Source of the DNA: Ilumatobacteraceae bacterium
GTDB taxonomy: Bacteria; Actinomycetota; Acidimicrobiia; Acidimicrobiales; Ilumatobacteraceae
Length of the DNA stretch: 64,000 nucleotides
Assembly: GCA_021298435.1 (NCBI GenBank)
Contig: JAJTFJ010000010.1
Span: 33,036 to 97,035, forward strand
Reading direction: 5' to 3'
The translations under genes were made by a program, and so were the position numbers. Below the pieces are notes generated by a model. That model saw only the letters and a program-made list of their open reading frames with translations, was not told the DNA's origin and did not search any database. Below, piece after piece: positions 43,575 to 53,300 of the stretch. The first letter of the stretch is position 1, and each line of letters begins with the position of its first letter.

Positions 43575-44462
43575 TTACTTGTGTGCACGACGTGCATGCG
43601 AAGAGATGCTGTCGACGAACAATGGCCAGAGTGGCTTTGGTACGTCGTGTCCCATGTCGGCAACAAACATAAAGGTTGAGCCCGGAACAAGTTCTGCAGT
43701 GCGCTCTCCGCCAGATGGCGTGAGCAATGTGTCGTCACGACCATGAATGACAAGAGTCGGAACATTCAACTGACGCAATGCGTCACTGCGGTCACCCGAT
43801 GCATAAATCGCAGCAAGCTGACGATGCGCACCTTCGGGATAGAAGCTGCGATCAAACTCACGGGCTGCACGCTCTTTCGCTTCGGCCAGATCGAAGTACT
43901 TCTTTGAGCACCACACGGCCCAATTGGCGGCACCATCGATGTACGCGGCACGATCTGATGATGGCTCTGCGAGCAACGCAGCCATTGCTTCAGGCGTCGG
44001 CGAACCGTAGGCGAGGTCACCAGGCACGGACATGATGGACGTCAAACTGTGCACGCGATGCGAATGATTGATTGCGACGGTCTGAGCAATCATTCCTCCC
44101 ATTGAGGCACCGATGACATGCGCTTTCTCAATTCCGAGATGATCAAGAACACCAATCGCATCTGCTGCCATGTCGTGCAACGTGTATGGCACTTCCACAG
44201 TGACGGTGTCGCCCATCATGGCTTCCATAGTCACTTTCGCCGTATCGACGGTGACGCCATCATGCTTGTAAGAAAGACCGCAATCACGGTTGTCAAAACG
44301 CACCACATGGAAACCCGCGTCAACGAAAAGGTCGAGGAATTCTTCACTCCACGCCGTCATCTGGGCAGTGAATCCCATGATCCACAAGAGGGTCGGATTC
44401 GCGGCATTTCCGCGGGTATCGAATTCAATATTGATGCCTGACGGCAGAGTCACTTGAGCCAT
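43575..44462 (-). CDS. Alpha/beta hydrolase
   Basis: A 295-residue serine hydrolase with nucleophile elbow GASMGG, oxyanion region LLWIMGFTAQM, Asp in IHGRDDTL and His in MGHDVPKPLWP. The order fits esterases and C-C hydrolases; the substrate is unknown. It lies upstream of the CoA-transferase on the same strand. Confidence 0.87.
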   Translation of the reverse strand: MAQVTLPSGINIEFDTRGNAANPTLLWIMGFTAQMTAWSEEFLDLFVDAGFHVVRFDNRDCGLSYKHDGVTVDTAKVTMEAMMGDTVTVEVPYTLHDMAADAIGVLDHLGIEKAHVIGASMGGMIAQTVAINHSHRVHSLTSIMSVPGDLAYGSPTPEAMAALLAEPSSDRAAYIDGAANWAVWCSKKYFDLAEAKERAAREFDRSFYPEGAHRQLAAIYASGDRSDALRQLNVPTLVIHGRDDTLLTPSGGERTAELVPGSTFMFVADMGHDVPKPLWPLFVDSISSHARRAHK

Positions 44463-44506
44463 TCACCCATTCTTTCAGGTGTCAGCAATTCTCAAACAAG
44501 TGGGAC

Positions 44507-44973
44507 TCAGCCCAGCAGACGGCGCTTCTGAGCCTCAAACTCCTCATCAGTGAGGGTTCCGCGCTCCCACAAAGCCTCAAGCCGCTCCAGCTCACGGGCA
44601 ACACCTGTAAACGACGGGGCGCTCTCAAAATCCCCCATACTGCGGGATCGCTGAATTGCCTCGTGGATCACCTTTTGCACTTCTTCAGGACGCGCCACAA
44701 ACGGAATGACCTGCTGACCCTCTCTGCCACCCGATTCAATCAAGATCTTCCCCACCCCGACGAAACGTTCAAAGAGTGACTGGCTGAAGTTGACGTTGTC
44801 GACGCTCTTGATGGGGATCTCGACACCTGAGCGGGCAACAACACCTTGGCGGTCAATCAACCGATGGTTGGTCACCACGAAGTACGTGGTGCGCCATTTC
44901 ACGACCTGCACGATGAAGAGTGCTGCAGCGACAATTGACCACCGTCGTTCAATTTCTTTGCGGGGAAGGGCAT
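44507..44973 (-). pseudogene. Broken PH-domain (bPH/YdbS-like) plus SHOCT gene
   Basis: The main frame reads WSIVAAALFIVQVVKWRTTY, then VTNHRLIDRQGVV, the bacterial PH domain with SVDNVNFSQSLFERF and a C-terminal SHOCT motif (LEALWERGTLTDEEFEAQKR). No ATG or GTG starts it in frame before the PH part; only a TTG at 45004 does. The adjacent frame has ATG CCC TTC at 44973 encoding MPFPAKKLNDGG, exactly the family N-terminus. The first membrane helix is missing and the two pieces meet in different frames near 44936. An internal deletion with a frameshift is the simplest reading. Confidence 0.75.
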
Positions 44974-45007
44974 GGGAAGAACCGTAGCAACCGCCTAGTT
45001 TCAAGGG

Positions 45008-46924
45008 GTGCGTTTCATCGACCCAAACAACACGAATCTGGCTCCGACGCCCGACTCTGTGCTTGCCGGGCTCGATTCTGACCAGCGAACAGCCGTGACT
45101 GCGCCCGTTGGAATTGTTGTTGTTCGAGCCGGAGCCGGATCTGGAAAAACAACAGTCCTCACACGACGAATTGCTTGGCGGGCCCTGAACGACACAGCCG
45201 ACATTGAACGAACACTGGCCATCACATTCACTCGACAAGCAGCAACTGAAATGCGAGCTCGACTCGCGCAGTTTGATCTAGACGGCCGCCCCACGATTGG
45301 CACCTTTCACGCTGTTGCCCGCCGCATCATGATGCAGCACTACGAAGACAGAGGGCGTCGTGCTCCCGTCATCATCAACAATCGCTCTTCTGTGATGTCC
45401 ATGTGCATGGGAGACGATGCCCGTCGCGGCGGAGTGAACGACGTTCTCAACGCGATTGATTGGGCGCACTCCCGCATGCTCTCCCCCATTGAGGCTGGAG
45501 CAGCACTGAAATCAGCAGGTCAAAATGTTCCGCTTGGCGAAAAGCGGTTCTTTGAAGTCTTTGATGCATATGAGAAGGCGAAGAAAAAACGCGGCGTCGT
45601 CGACCTCAACGACTTCCTCACCTATGTCGTCAATGAAGCATCCAAAGACCCTCGATACGCAGAGTCCATTCGCTTTCAATTCCGACATATCTCCGTTGAT
45701 GAAGCGCAAGACATGAACCCGTTGCAATATGCCTTCTTGCAAGTCGTGACGTCAGAGCAGCCTGATCTGTTTCTTGTAGGAGACCCCAACCAGGCCATCT
45801 ACGGATTCAACGGTGCAGACAAGACATTGTTTGACACATTGCCGAACATGAATGGAACTGCACATGTTGTTTCACTGCCATCGAACTATCGATGCACGCC
45901 CGAGATTGTTCGGATGGCTGTCAGCACCCTCGCAACAGACGGTCAAATCGCTGACGCAGAATCCAGACGTTCCATTGGCGAGCCAGTAGTCCTACAGCGC
46001 TGTTCCACCGAGACGGACGAAACAGCATTCATCACAAAAAGTGTTCTCCGTGCAAAGAGCGGCCGTTCCTGGAATGACATCGCAGTTCTTGTTCGCGTGA
46101 ATGCTGTTGCCGATCAGGTCCGTGAAGAATTGTCCAAAGTAGGCGTACCCATTCGTTCATCTCGTCGAGGCGGTGCATGGGCACGAGCAGTGGCCGCGGC
46201 AACAGACCTCACCGGCCGCGAATCACTGTCTGCATGGGCTGCAGACATTCTTGATACCGGCGAATACGAACCTGAAGATGTTGATTTCATCGTCGCAAAA
46301 TTCGTTCGCCAGTTTCTCGATGAGAGTCGTGTCGGAACAGTTGATGGGCGAACATTTGGATCGTGGCTCGCGACATCTGCAGACGTATCTGAATCTGATG
46401 GAGTGGAAGTTCTCACATTCCATGCCGCAAAAGGTCGAGAGTGGTCCTATGTGATTGTTGCGGGTGCAGAAAAAGGAATGCTCCCCCATCGTGGCGCCCG
46501 TGGAACCCTGGCGCGTAGCGAAGAGGCCCGATTGGCGTACGTGGCACTCACCCGTGCTGCAGATGAGCTCGTGATCTCATGGACCGATTCCCGCAACGGC
46601 AAAGCTTCGGGTCCTTCACCGTTTCTTCCGACTGTGACAACAGAGGTACAGACTTTTGATCCGCCGCCAGCTGAGCTCCGTCGTCGCGCGCGTGCAGTAA
46701 AGAGCGGGAACCCCATTCAGAATGCAATTGAAGAATGGCGTAAAGACACCGCTCGTTTCGCGCGCGTGGAACCCCATGCGGTGCTCTCCACCCGAAGTAT
46801 TCGGATGATGGTCCGCGAAGTTCCAACAACTGTCGACGACATTGCTCGAATGTCTGATCCAGTTTTTGCTCGCCGTCACGGCGCAGAACTACTCGAGATA
46901 ATTACTGAGGCGGCTTCGCACTGA
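45008..46924 (+). CDS. uvrD2: UvrD/PcrA-family helicase with C-terminal HRDC-like domain (UvrD2-type)
   Basis: A 638-residue SF1 helicase: Walker A AGAGSGKTT (41-49), DEAQDMNPLQ, GDPNQAIYGF, TFHAAKGREW and VALTRAAD. The last 65 residues (EEWRKDTARFARVEP ... DIARM.DPVFARR) look like the HRDC domain of actinobacterial UvrD2. GTG start at 45008, divergent from the broken PH gene. Its last 23 nt overlap the convergent thioesterase. Confidence 0.85.
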   Translation: MRFIDPNNTNLAPTPDSVLAGLDSDQRTAVTAPVGIVVVRAGAGSGKTTVLTRRIAWRALNDTADIERTLAITFTRQAATEMRARLAQFDLDGRPTIGTFHAVARRIMMQHYEDRGRRAPVIINNRSSVMSMCMGDDARRGGVNDVLNAIDWAHSRMLSPIEAGAALKSAGQNVPLGEKRFFEVFDAYEKAKKKRGVVDLNDFLTYVVNEASKDPRYAESIRFQFRHISVDEAQDMNPLQYAFLQVVTSEQPDLFLVGDPNQAIYGFNGADKTLFDTLPNMNGTAHVVSLPSNYRCTPEIVRMAVSTLATDGQIADAESRRSIGEPVVLQRCSTETDETAFITKSVLRAKSGRSWNDIAVLVRVNAVADQVREELSKVGVPIRSSRRGGAWARAVAAATDLTGRESLSAWAADILDTGEYEPEDVDFIVAKFVRQFLDESRVGTVDGRTFGSWLATSADVSESDGVEVLTFHAAKGREWSYVIVAGAEKGMLPHRGARGTLARSEEARLAYVALTRAADELVISWTDSRNGKASGPSPFLPTVTTEVQTFDPPPAELRRRARAVKSGNPIQNAIEEWRKDTARFARVEPHAVLSTRSIRMMVREVPTTVDDIARMSDPVFARRHGAELLEIITEAASH

Positions 46925-47582
46925 GGTCACGGCCTTTGCGCAACATGTCCATCATTTCTGGTGGCATGGACAAAAACAGAACTTCTGCTTCAGCACACAA
47001 CGTGTCGCCGTTATGAGCGGTTCCCTTTGTGAAGATCTTGCGTCCATCGATGCGCTCCACCCATCCTCGAAACATGATGTTCGTATGCAGCGGTGTCGGA
47101 GAACGATACGTAATTGACAGCTTCCCTGTCATTCCTGGCCGACCGGTGAGCGACTGGGCCATCCCGAGCACTTCGTCAAACGCGGCAGCAATAAACCCAC
47201 CGTGGCAATGACCCGGAGGACCCTCATACGGTTCTGTAAAGACAACATTGCCTGTGATGGCGCCGAACTCTCCGACCGATTCGTCTCGACCCATCTCCAT
47301 CGGCATCGAGAGTGGGTTCATTAATCCGTAGAACGGACTGCGGTCAGAAAAATGAGACTCTGCTGCCGCGCTTCCGGGAACATCATCAGCGGAGAGATGA
47401 TCAATCGCTCGCTCTACTTCTGCGATTGCAGCGTCAACAGCGGAGTCCTTGGCCGTTGACATGAATGATGTGTAGATCAGCTCACGCATTCTTTCGGCGA
47501 GACGAATGCGGGCATGGTCAGAAGCACTGAGCTCATTTGCGCGTTCATGAAATGAAGGAAATGAAACAGGTTCGTTACTCAT
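46902..47582 (-). CDS. PaaI/hotdog-fold thioesterase
   Basis: A 226-residue protein. An N-terminal extension (1-95) precedes a hotdog domain with the HGGFIAAAFDEVLG active-site helix and GKLSITYRSPTP. It probably hydrolyses an acyl-CoA. The ATG overlaps the xthA stop by 1 nt (TAATG). The 3' end overlaps the helicase by 23 nt tail to tail. Confidence 0.8.
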   Translation of the reverse strand: MSNEPVSFPSFHERANELSASDHARIRLAERMRELIYTSFMSTAKDSAVDAAIAEVERAIDHLSADDVPGSAAAESHFSDRSPFYGLMNPLSMPMEMGRDESVGEFGAITGNVVFTEPYEGPPGHCHGGFIAAAFDEVLGMAQSLTGRPGMTGKLSITYRSPTPLHTNIMFRGWVERIDGRKIFTKGTAHNGDTLCAEAEVLFLSMPPEMMDMLRKGRDLSAKPPQ

Positions 47583-48355
47583 TAGTCGTCCACCCTTATG
47601 AGAACTGGTGCATGGTCGCTCGGGGATTCACCTTTGCGAGCATTACGGTCGATTGCTGTCCATGTCGTTCGCTCATCGACCGACTGTGACACCAAGTGAT
47701 AATCGATGCGCATACCGTGACCCTTGTGGAAACTGCCACCGCGATAGTCCCACCATGAATACAAACCGGCATCGTCATAGAAACGGCGGAATGAATCCGT
47801 CAATCCAAAGTCACGCACATTCGCTAATGCTTCACGTTCGGGAACACTCACGTGCGTTGCATTCTCGAATTGCATGACATCCCACACATCTCGGTCTTCA
47901 GGTGCGATGTTGAAGTCTCCGCAGACCACAACATCGTCGGCGGGAGTACAGATGGCATCGAGGTGCTGGCGTAATCGACCAAGCCACGACAACTTGTATT
48001 TGTAGTGGTCGTGATCGAGTTCGCGACCATTTGGCACGTAACACGAACTGATCTGAATACCGCCACACGTTGCAGTAATGATGCGCGCTTCTTCGTCTTG
48101 CTCGATTCCCGGCGCAAAGTTCTGCATCACATTCTCAAGCCCCACCTTGGAGATGATGGCGACGCCATTCCACTGGCCTTGACCAAAATGTGCACTTTCG
48201 TACCCAAGTGCCGCAATGGCATCAGTGGGAAAGAGATCTTGCTTGAGCTTTGTCTCCTGCATACACAAGACATCTGGTTGCACTTCTTGCAGCCACGCTT
48301 CGACGCGCGGCAATCGAGCCTTCAGAGAGTTGACGTTCCACGTAGCAATGAGCAC
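47582..48355 (-). CDS. xthA: Exodeoxyribonuclease III
   Basis: A 257-residue AP endonuclease/3'-exonuclease. Catalytic motifs are NVNSLKARL, QETK, GDFNIAPED and the C-terminal SDHAPV. It repairs abasic sites made by MutM and other glycosylases. GTG start at 48355. Confidence 0.94.
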   Translation of the reverse strand: MLIATWNVNSLKARLPRVEAWLQEVQPDVLCMQETKLKQDLFPTDAIAALGYESAHFGQGQWNGVAIISKVGLENVMQNFAPGIEQDEEARIITATCGGIQISSCYVPNGRELDHDHYKYKLSWLGRLRQHLDAICTPADDVVVCGDFNIAPEDRDVWDVMQFENATHVSVPEREALANVRDFGLTDSFRRFYDDAGLYSWWDYRGGSFHKGHGMRIDYHLVSQSVDERTTWTAIDRNARKGESPSDHAPVLIRVDD

Positions 48356-48398
48356 GCTAAGACGGTAGTCCCCGCCACAACCGCAGCAGAACTTGGCA

Positions 48399-49604
48399 CT
48401 ATTTCTTCTTTGAAACAGCCTTTTTTACAGCAGTTTTTTTGGCAGGTTCAGCCTTCTTTGCAACAACCTTCTTCGCCACAGACTTCTTCGCGGGCGCCTT
48501 GGCAGCAACTTTCTTCGCAGGAGCAGCTTTCACAGCAACAGCCTTCTTTGCCACGGCCTTCTTGACGACCGCCGCCTTCTTCGCTGGCACCTTCTTTACA
48601 GAACTCTTCTCAACAACAGCCTTCTTCGTCGGCGCAGCTTTTTCTGGTGCTGTCTTGGCAGAAGACTTCTTTGCACTCTTCTTAGCGACAGGATTCTTGA
48701 TTAGTTCTGAGACCACTTCAGGAACGCCCAAGTCAACACTGCGCCGTGCAGGCGTGTATCCGGACACCATCAGTGTCACAACGTCGCCAATTTTGAAAAT
48801 GTCTCGTGCACTTCTTGGCATCGGGCTCGCCATATTGCGAAGTGGCACATACCCGGCGATGTCACCCATTCGTACCGTGACGCCATTGGCTGCATACGAC
48901 TGCACTTCTGCTTTCACTTTTGTGCCAGCAGGATGCTTCTCAACAAATTCAAGATACGGAACGATGTCATTGGCCATCGCCACAGGAGCCTTTGCAGCCG
49001 CCTGTGGCTGTGCAGCTTTCATTGGCTTGGCGCTCTTTTGAGGTGCGGTGTTTTTTACCCCACGAGAACTACGTGAATTCGGCGGCGGAGACTTTGGTAT
49101 CGGCATCGGCTTGCTGGCTTCAGGACTTGCGGTGGGCAATTCCTTTTTCACAACCGTGCCTGTACGAACGGAGCGGCGACTTGTCGGTCCACGAACAGGA
49201 AGTCGTTCCACAAATACCCATCCCACAAGTGGGACCGGTTTGCCACCAATCAAGCGACCTTCATCAAAGAGCCACTTGTACTTCCCATGAAATTCTTGGA
49301 AGCTGTCATTCGAGAAGATGCTGGCGTTGGCTTTGTCTGCAATTGCAAGAATGAAGGCGTCTCCACGGCCCACGGCACCTGCAGGCGGTGCAACGAGTTC
49401 ATTGTTCGCGATTGCGGTTTCAAACTCTGCGCGCTCTTTCTTGGCAATGCGATGACCAAAGGTGGCGTCAACGATGACCGAGATCTTGGCCCCCTTGAAC
49501 TCATCCATGAGCGCCTGAACAGCTTCATCTAACTGAGCAAGGCTGGGCTCGGTCCGACCCTCGGTGGCGATGTTTGAGCCGTCAACAATGATGTGCTTAG
49601 TCAC
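48399..49604 (-). CDS. NYN/PIN-like RNase fused to an S1 domain and histone-H1-like tail
   Basis: A 401-residue protein in three parts. Residues 1-135 form a PIN/NYN RNase domain like eukaryotic Zc3h12a, with acidic metal ligands Asp8 (VDGSN), Asp46 (IVDATFG), Asp82 (GRGDAF) and Asp100 (SNDSF). A Pro/Ala/Ser linker follows. Residues about 215-293 form an S1 RNA-binding domain (GTKVKAEVQSYAANGVTV, RRSVDLG). The last ~100 residues are Lys/Ala/Val repeats of AKK type that should bind nucleic acid. Together they suggest an RNA nuclease or nucleoid factor. Domain calls are from motif reading only. Confidence 0.75.
   Translation of the reverse strand: MTKHIIVDGSNIATEGRTEPSLAQLDEAVQALMDEFKGAKISVIVDATFGHRIAKKERAEFETAIANNELVAPPAGAVGRGDAFILAIADKANASIFSNDSFQEFHGKYKWLFDEGRLIGGKPVPLVGWVFVERLPVRGPTSRRSVRTGTVVKKELPTASPEASKPMPIPKSPPPNSRSSRGVKNTAPQKSAKPMKAAQPQAAAKAPVAMANDIVPYLEFVEKHPAGTKVKAEVQSYAANGVTVRMGDIAGYVPLRNMASPMPRSARDIFKIGDVVTLMVSGYTPARRSVDLGVPEVVSELIKNPVAKKSAKKSSAKTAPEKAAPTKKAVVEKSSVKKVPAKKAAVVKKAVAKKAVAVKAAPAKKVAAKAPAKKSVAKKVVAKKAEPAKKTAVKKAVSKKK
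48402..48692 (-). repeat. Lys/Ala-rich H1-like repeat tail (coding)
   Basis: About 97 residues dominated by AKK, VKK and APAKK units encode the basic C-terminus of the NYN-S1 protein. Similar tails occur on bacterial HU (Hlp) and histone-H1-like proteins. The DNA shows AAG/GCC codon repeats. Confidence 0.8.
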
Positions 49605-49687
49605 CCATTCATTGAACCACCCCCTGCCTGCTGGAACGGGGCAATCCGACCACGGAGGCAGATGTTCGCCCGCCTAGCCTGCAATCT

Positions 49688-50329
49688 GTGACAAATCAGC
49701 CAATTCGCGCCGTCCTGTGGGACTTTGGTGGGGTCATCCTCTCCAGTCCATTTGAGGCTTTCAACCGATACGAGGCCGACCGAGGGTTGCCCGTCGACAT
49801 CATTCGTACTGTCAACTCCAAGAATCCCCATGACAATGCCTGGGCGCTTTTGGAACGCAATGACATCACACCTGTTGAATTTGATGCTCTCTTTGCGACC
49901 GAGAGCGAAGCGCTCGGACATCGAATTCCGGGGGCCGACGTGTTGTCACTGCTGTCGGGCGATGTACGACCCGCAATGGTTCACGCACTTGATGCAGTCA
50001 AAGAGGCTGGCTTTCTCATGGCATGTCTCACGAACAACGTCGTCACGACCGCGCCTGACCCAACACCACGGCAAGCCGAAGTTGCAGCAATCATGCAGAA
50101 GTTTCACCATGTTGTGGAGAGCAGCAAAGTGGGATGCCGAAAGCCAGAGCCTCGTTTCTATGAAATCGCGTGCGAACTACTCAATGTTCAACCCACCGAA
50201 TGTGTGTTCCTCGATGACCTTGGCATCAACCTGAAGCCAGCGGCTGCAATGGGTATGCGCACGATCAAAGTCGGTGACCCAGCGATTGCATTGAATGAAC
50301 TGTCAGCCCACATCGGGCTGCAGTTCTAA
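49688..50329 (+). CDS. HAD-superfamily hydrolase
   Basis: A 213-residue HAD phosphatase: motif I DFGGVI (DxGxx, second Asp replaced by Gly), motif II CLTNN, motif III Lys in SSKVGCRKPEP and motif IV FLDDLGIN. The DFGGVI motif and the FYEIACELL spacing resemble the epoxide-hydrolase-N/ACAD10-type subfamily. GTG start at 49688. The missing second Asp is usual in that subfamily. Confidence 0.85.
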   Translation: MTNQPIRAVLWDFGGVILSSPFEAFNRYEADRGLPVDIIRTVNSKNPHDNAWALLERNDITPVEFDALFATESEALGHRIPGADVLSLLSGDVRPAMVHALDAVKEAGFLMACLTNNVVTTAPDPTPRQAEVAAIMQKFHHVVESSKVGCRKPEPRFYEIACELLNVQPTECVFLDDLGINLKPAAAMGMRTIKVGDPAIALNELSAHIGLQF

Positions 50330-50351
50330 CTGTTAACGATCTTTCGTCGGC

Positions 50352-53300
50352 TTACAAGCCGGCGAAAGTTTCGTCCATGAGGTCGGCAAGTTCCTGATCA
50401 TGAATGGCCTTGGAGCCAGTCGCAGGACTTCCCGATTCGACACGTGCAACATGACGCAAGTCGAACCCGCGATCCTTGACACGCCAGATGAGATGCTCGA
50501 CGAAGTGCCATGGACCCATGTTCTCTGGCTCTTCTTGCAGCCACACGATTTCCTTTGCATTTGGATACCGCGCGATGACGTCATGAATCTGCTGAATCGG
50601 GAAGGGGTACAACTGTTCGACACGCACCACAGCAACAGGTGCATTGCGCTTATCGCGCTCTGACATCGCATCATGAGCGACTTTGCCGCTACACAACACA
50701 ATGCGCTTCACAGCCGACTTGTCGGAGACACGTGGATCATCAAGCACTTCTTGGAATGAGCCTGATGTGAACTCGCTGACATGTGAACGGCTTTCCTTCA
50801 TGCGCAATGGCGCCTTCGGAGTAAAGATCACGAGTGGCTTACGAATGTCGCGGTGAATCTGACGACGCAACACATGGAAGTACTGAGCCGACGTTGTGGC
50901 ATTGACAACCTGGATGTTGTCTTCTGCACACATCTGCAAGAAGCGCTCAATACGTGCACTGGAGTGCTCGGGGCCTTGGCCTTCATACCCATGTGGCAAC
51001 AAGAGGACAAGTCCGTTTTCTTGCTTCCACTTGTCTTCTGCAGCGACCAAGTACTGGTCGATCACAATTTGAGCACCGTTCACGAAGTCGCCGAACTGGC
51101 CTTCCCACATGACGAGTGCATTGCGATTTGCATAGGAGTATCCGTACTCAAAGCCGAGTGCTGCATATTCCGACAGAAGCGAGTCGTAGACCCAGAATCG
51201 ACCGGTTGCACCAGGAACATGCTTCAACGGAAGGAATGTTGCTTCAGTCTCAACATCAACAAGCGATGCATGACGATGGCTGAATGTTCCGCGACGTGAA
51301 TCCTCACCCGCAAGACGAACATCGAAGCCTTCGGAAAGCAAAGAGCCAATAGCCAATGCTTCACCAATAGCCCACTCAAAGTCACCCTCAGCTTGATATG
51401 CCTTTTCACGGGCTTCAAACTGACGCACAAGCTTGGGGTGAGGATTGAAACCTTCGGGATAATTCGTGAGCTGGAAGAACACACGCTCTAACAACTCTTT
51501 GCTGATTGCAGTATTTGCCGGAGGCAACACACCAATCGGTGCAGGAGGCTTTGGCACTTTTACCTTTTCAGGTGCGTGCGAACGCGTGTCATCAAGCGCT
51601 ACCTGCAACTTGCCCTGGTAGTCCTGCAATGTCTGCTCGGCTACTTCGAGACTGATGTCTCCACGCTTGACGAGATGCTCGACATACAACTTGCGGACAC
51701 TGCGCTTCTCTGCAATCGCCTTGTACATGAGTGGCTGCGTGTAGCTCGGATCGTCACCTTCGTTGTGTCCGTGCAATCGGTAACACACCATGTCGATGAC
51801 GACATCTTTGTGGAACTTTTGGCGGTACTCATATGCAAGACGTGCCACGCGAACACATGCTTCAGGGTCATCACCATTCACATGGAAGATGGGTGCCTGC
51901 ACTGTCTTTGCAACATCTGTTGCATAGATAGAGGAACGTGCAAACTGAGGCGATGTTGTGAAACCAATTTGGTTATTCACGACGAGGTGGATTGTTCCAC
52001 CCACGCGATATCCATTGATATCGCTCATCGCAAGGCCTTCGTACACGATGCCTTGTCCGGCAAATGCGGCGTCACCGTGCATCAGAACGGGGATCACGCT
52101 GTAGGCCATCGCTGGCTGGATGCTGTCTTGCTTTGCACGAACCATGCCCAACACGATTCCGTTGACGGTCTCGAGGTGGCTCGGGTTCGCTGCAAGTTCG
52201 ACGTCAATGGAATTTCCGTTTGCCGAAACATAGGAACCATGCGCACCAAGGTGATACTTCACGTCTCCACTGCCCTGCACGGAGTCTGCACTGAGGTGAC
52301 CTTCGAACTCTTTGAAGAGCTGCTTGTAGTCCTTGCCCATCACATTGACCAACATGTTGAGGCGGCCACGATGCGGCATACCAAAGACCACGCCGTGCAT
52401 GCCGTCGTCAGCAGATGAACACAACAATTCATCAATGATTGGAATCATTGATTCTGCGCCTTCAAGACCGAAACGCTTTGTGCCGACATACTTCGTTGCG
52501 AGGAACTTTTCAAATGCTTCTGCAGCGTTCAAACGTTCAAGGATGCGCAACTTCTTGTCGAGTGTTGGCGTGAAGGTGACACCTTCCAACTTTGACTGCA
52601 ACCAACGCTGCTCTTCTGTGTCCTGAATATGCATGTACTCAACACCAATGGTGCGACAGTACGCATCGCGAAGAACTCCGAGAAGTTCGTCAAGCTTCAT
52701 CTTGCTGCTGCCAGCAACACCACCGGTGAGGAACTCACGCTCGAGGTCCCAAATGGTGAGGCCGTAGTGCTGCGGGTCTAGATCGCGAGGAAGCTTTGGT
52801 TCCTTCCAACGCAATGGATCGATGTCGGCGATGAGGTGACCACGCACGCGGTGAGAGCGCACCAGCAAGCTGACCTGCATCTGCTTGTGCATCATCGTTT
52901 CTTCGCGGTTCATTGGCGAGACGTCCGATGACCACTGCACTGCTTGATACGGAATCTCGAGGCTGCGGAAGATGTCGTCGTAGAAGCCGCTCTCACCGAG
53001 CAACAACTCGTGCACGCGCTTTAAGAACATGCCGCTCTCTGCACCCTGAATGATGCGGTGGTCGTATGTGCTCGTGACGGTGACAACCTTTGACACACCG
53101 AGTGCATTCAAGTTTGTTTCGTCAGAACCCTGGAACTCTGCGGGGTAATCAATGCTGCCCACTCCGACGATGACACCCTGGCCAGGCATGAGGCGTGGCA
53201 CCGACTGCACAGTGCCGATGGTGCCTGGGTTGGTGATGGAGACGTTTGCGCCCTGGAAGTCAGCAATGGTGAGCTTGTTGTTCTTAACCTTGCGAATGAT

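Noticed and set aside
51576-52418. Plus-strand 280-codon frame inside kgd
   Set aside because: Entirely antisense to conserved Kgd coding sequence; Cys/His-rich composition is typical of a shadow frame.
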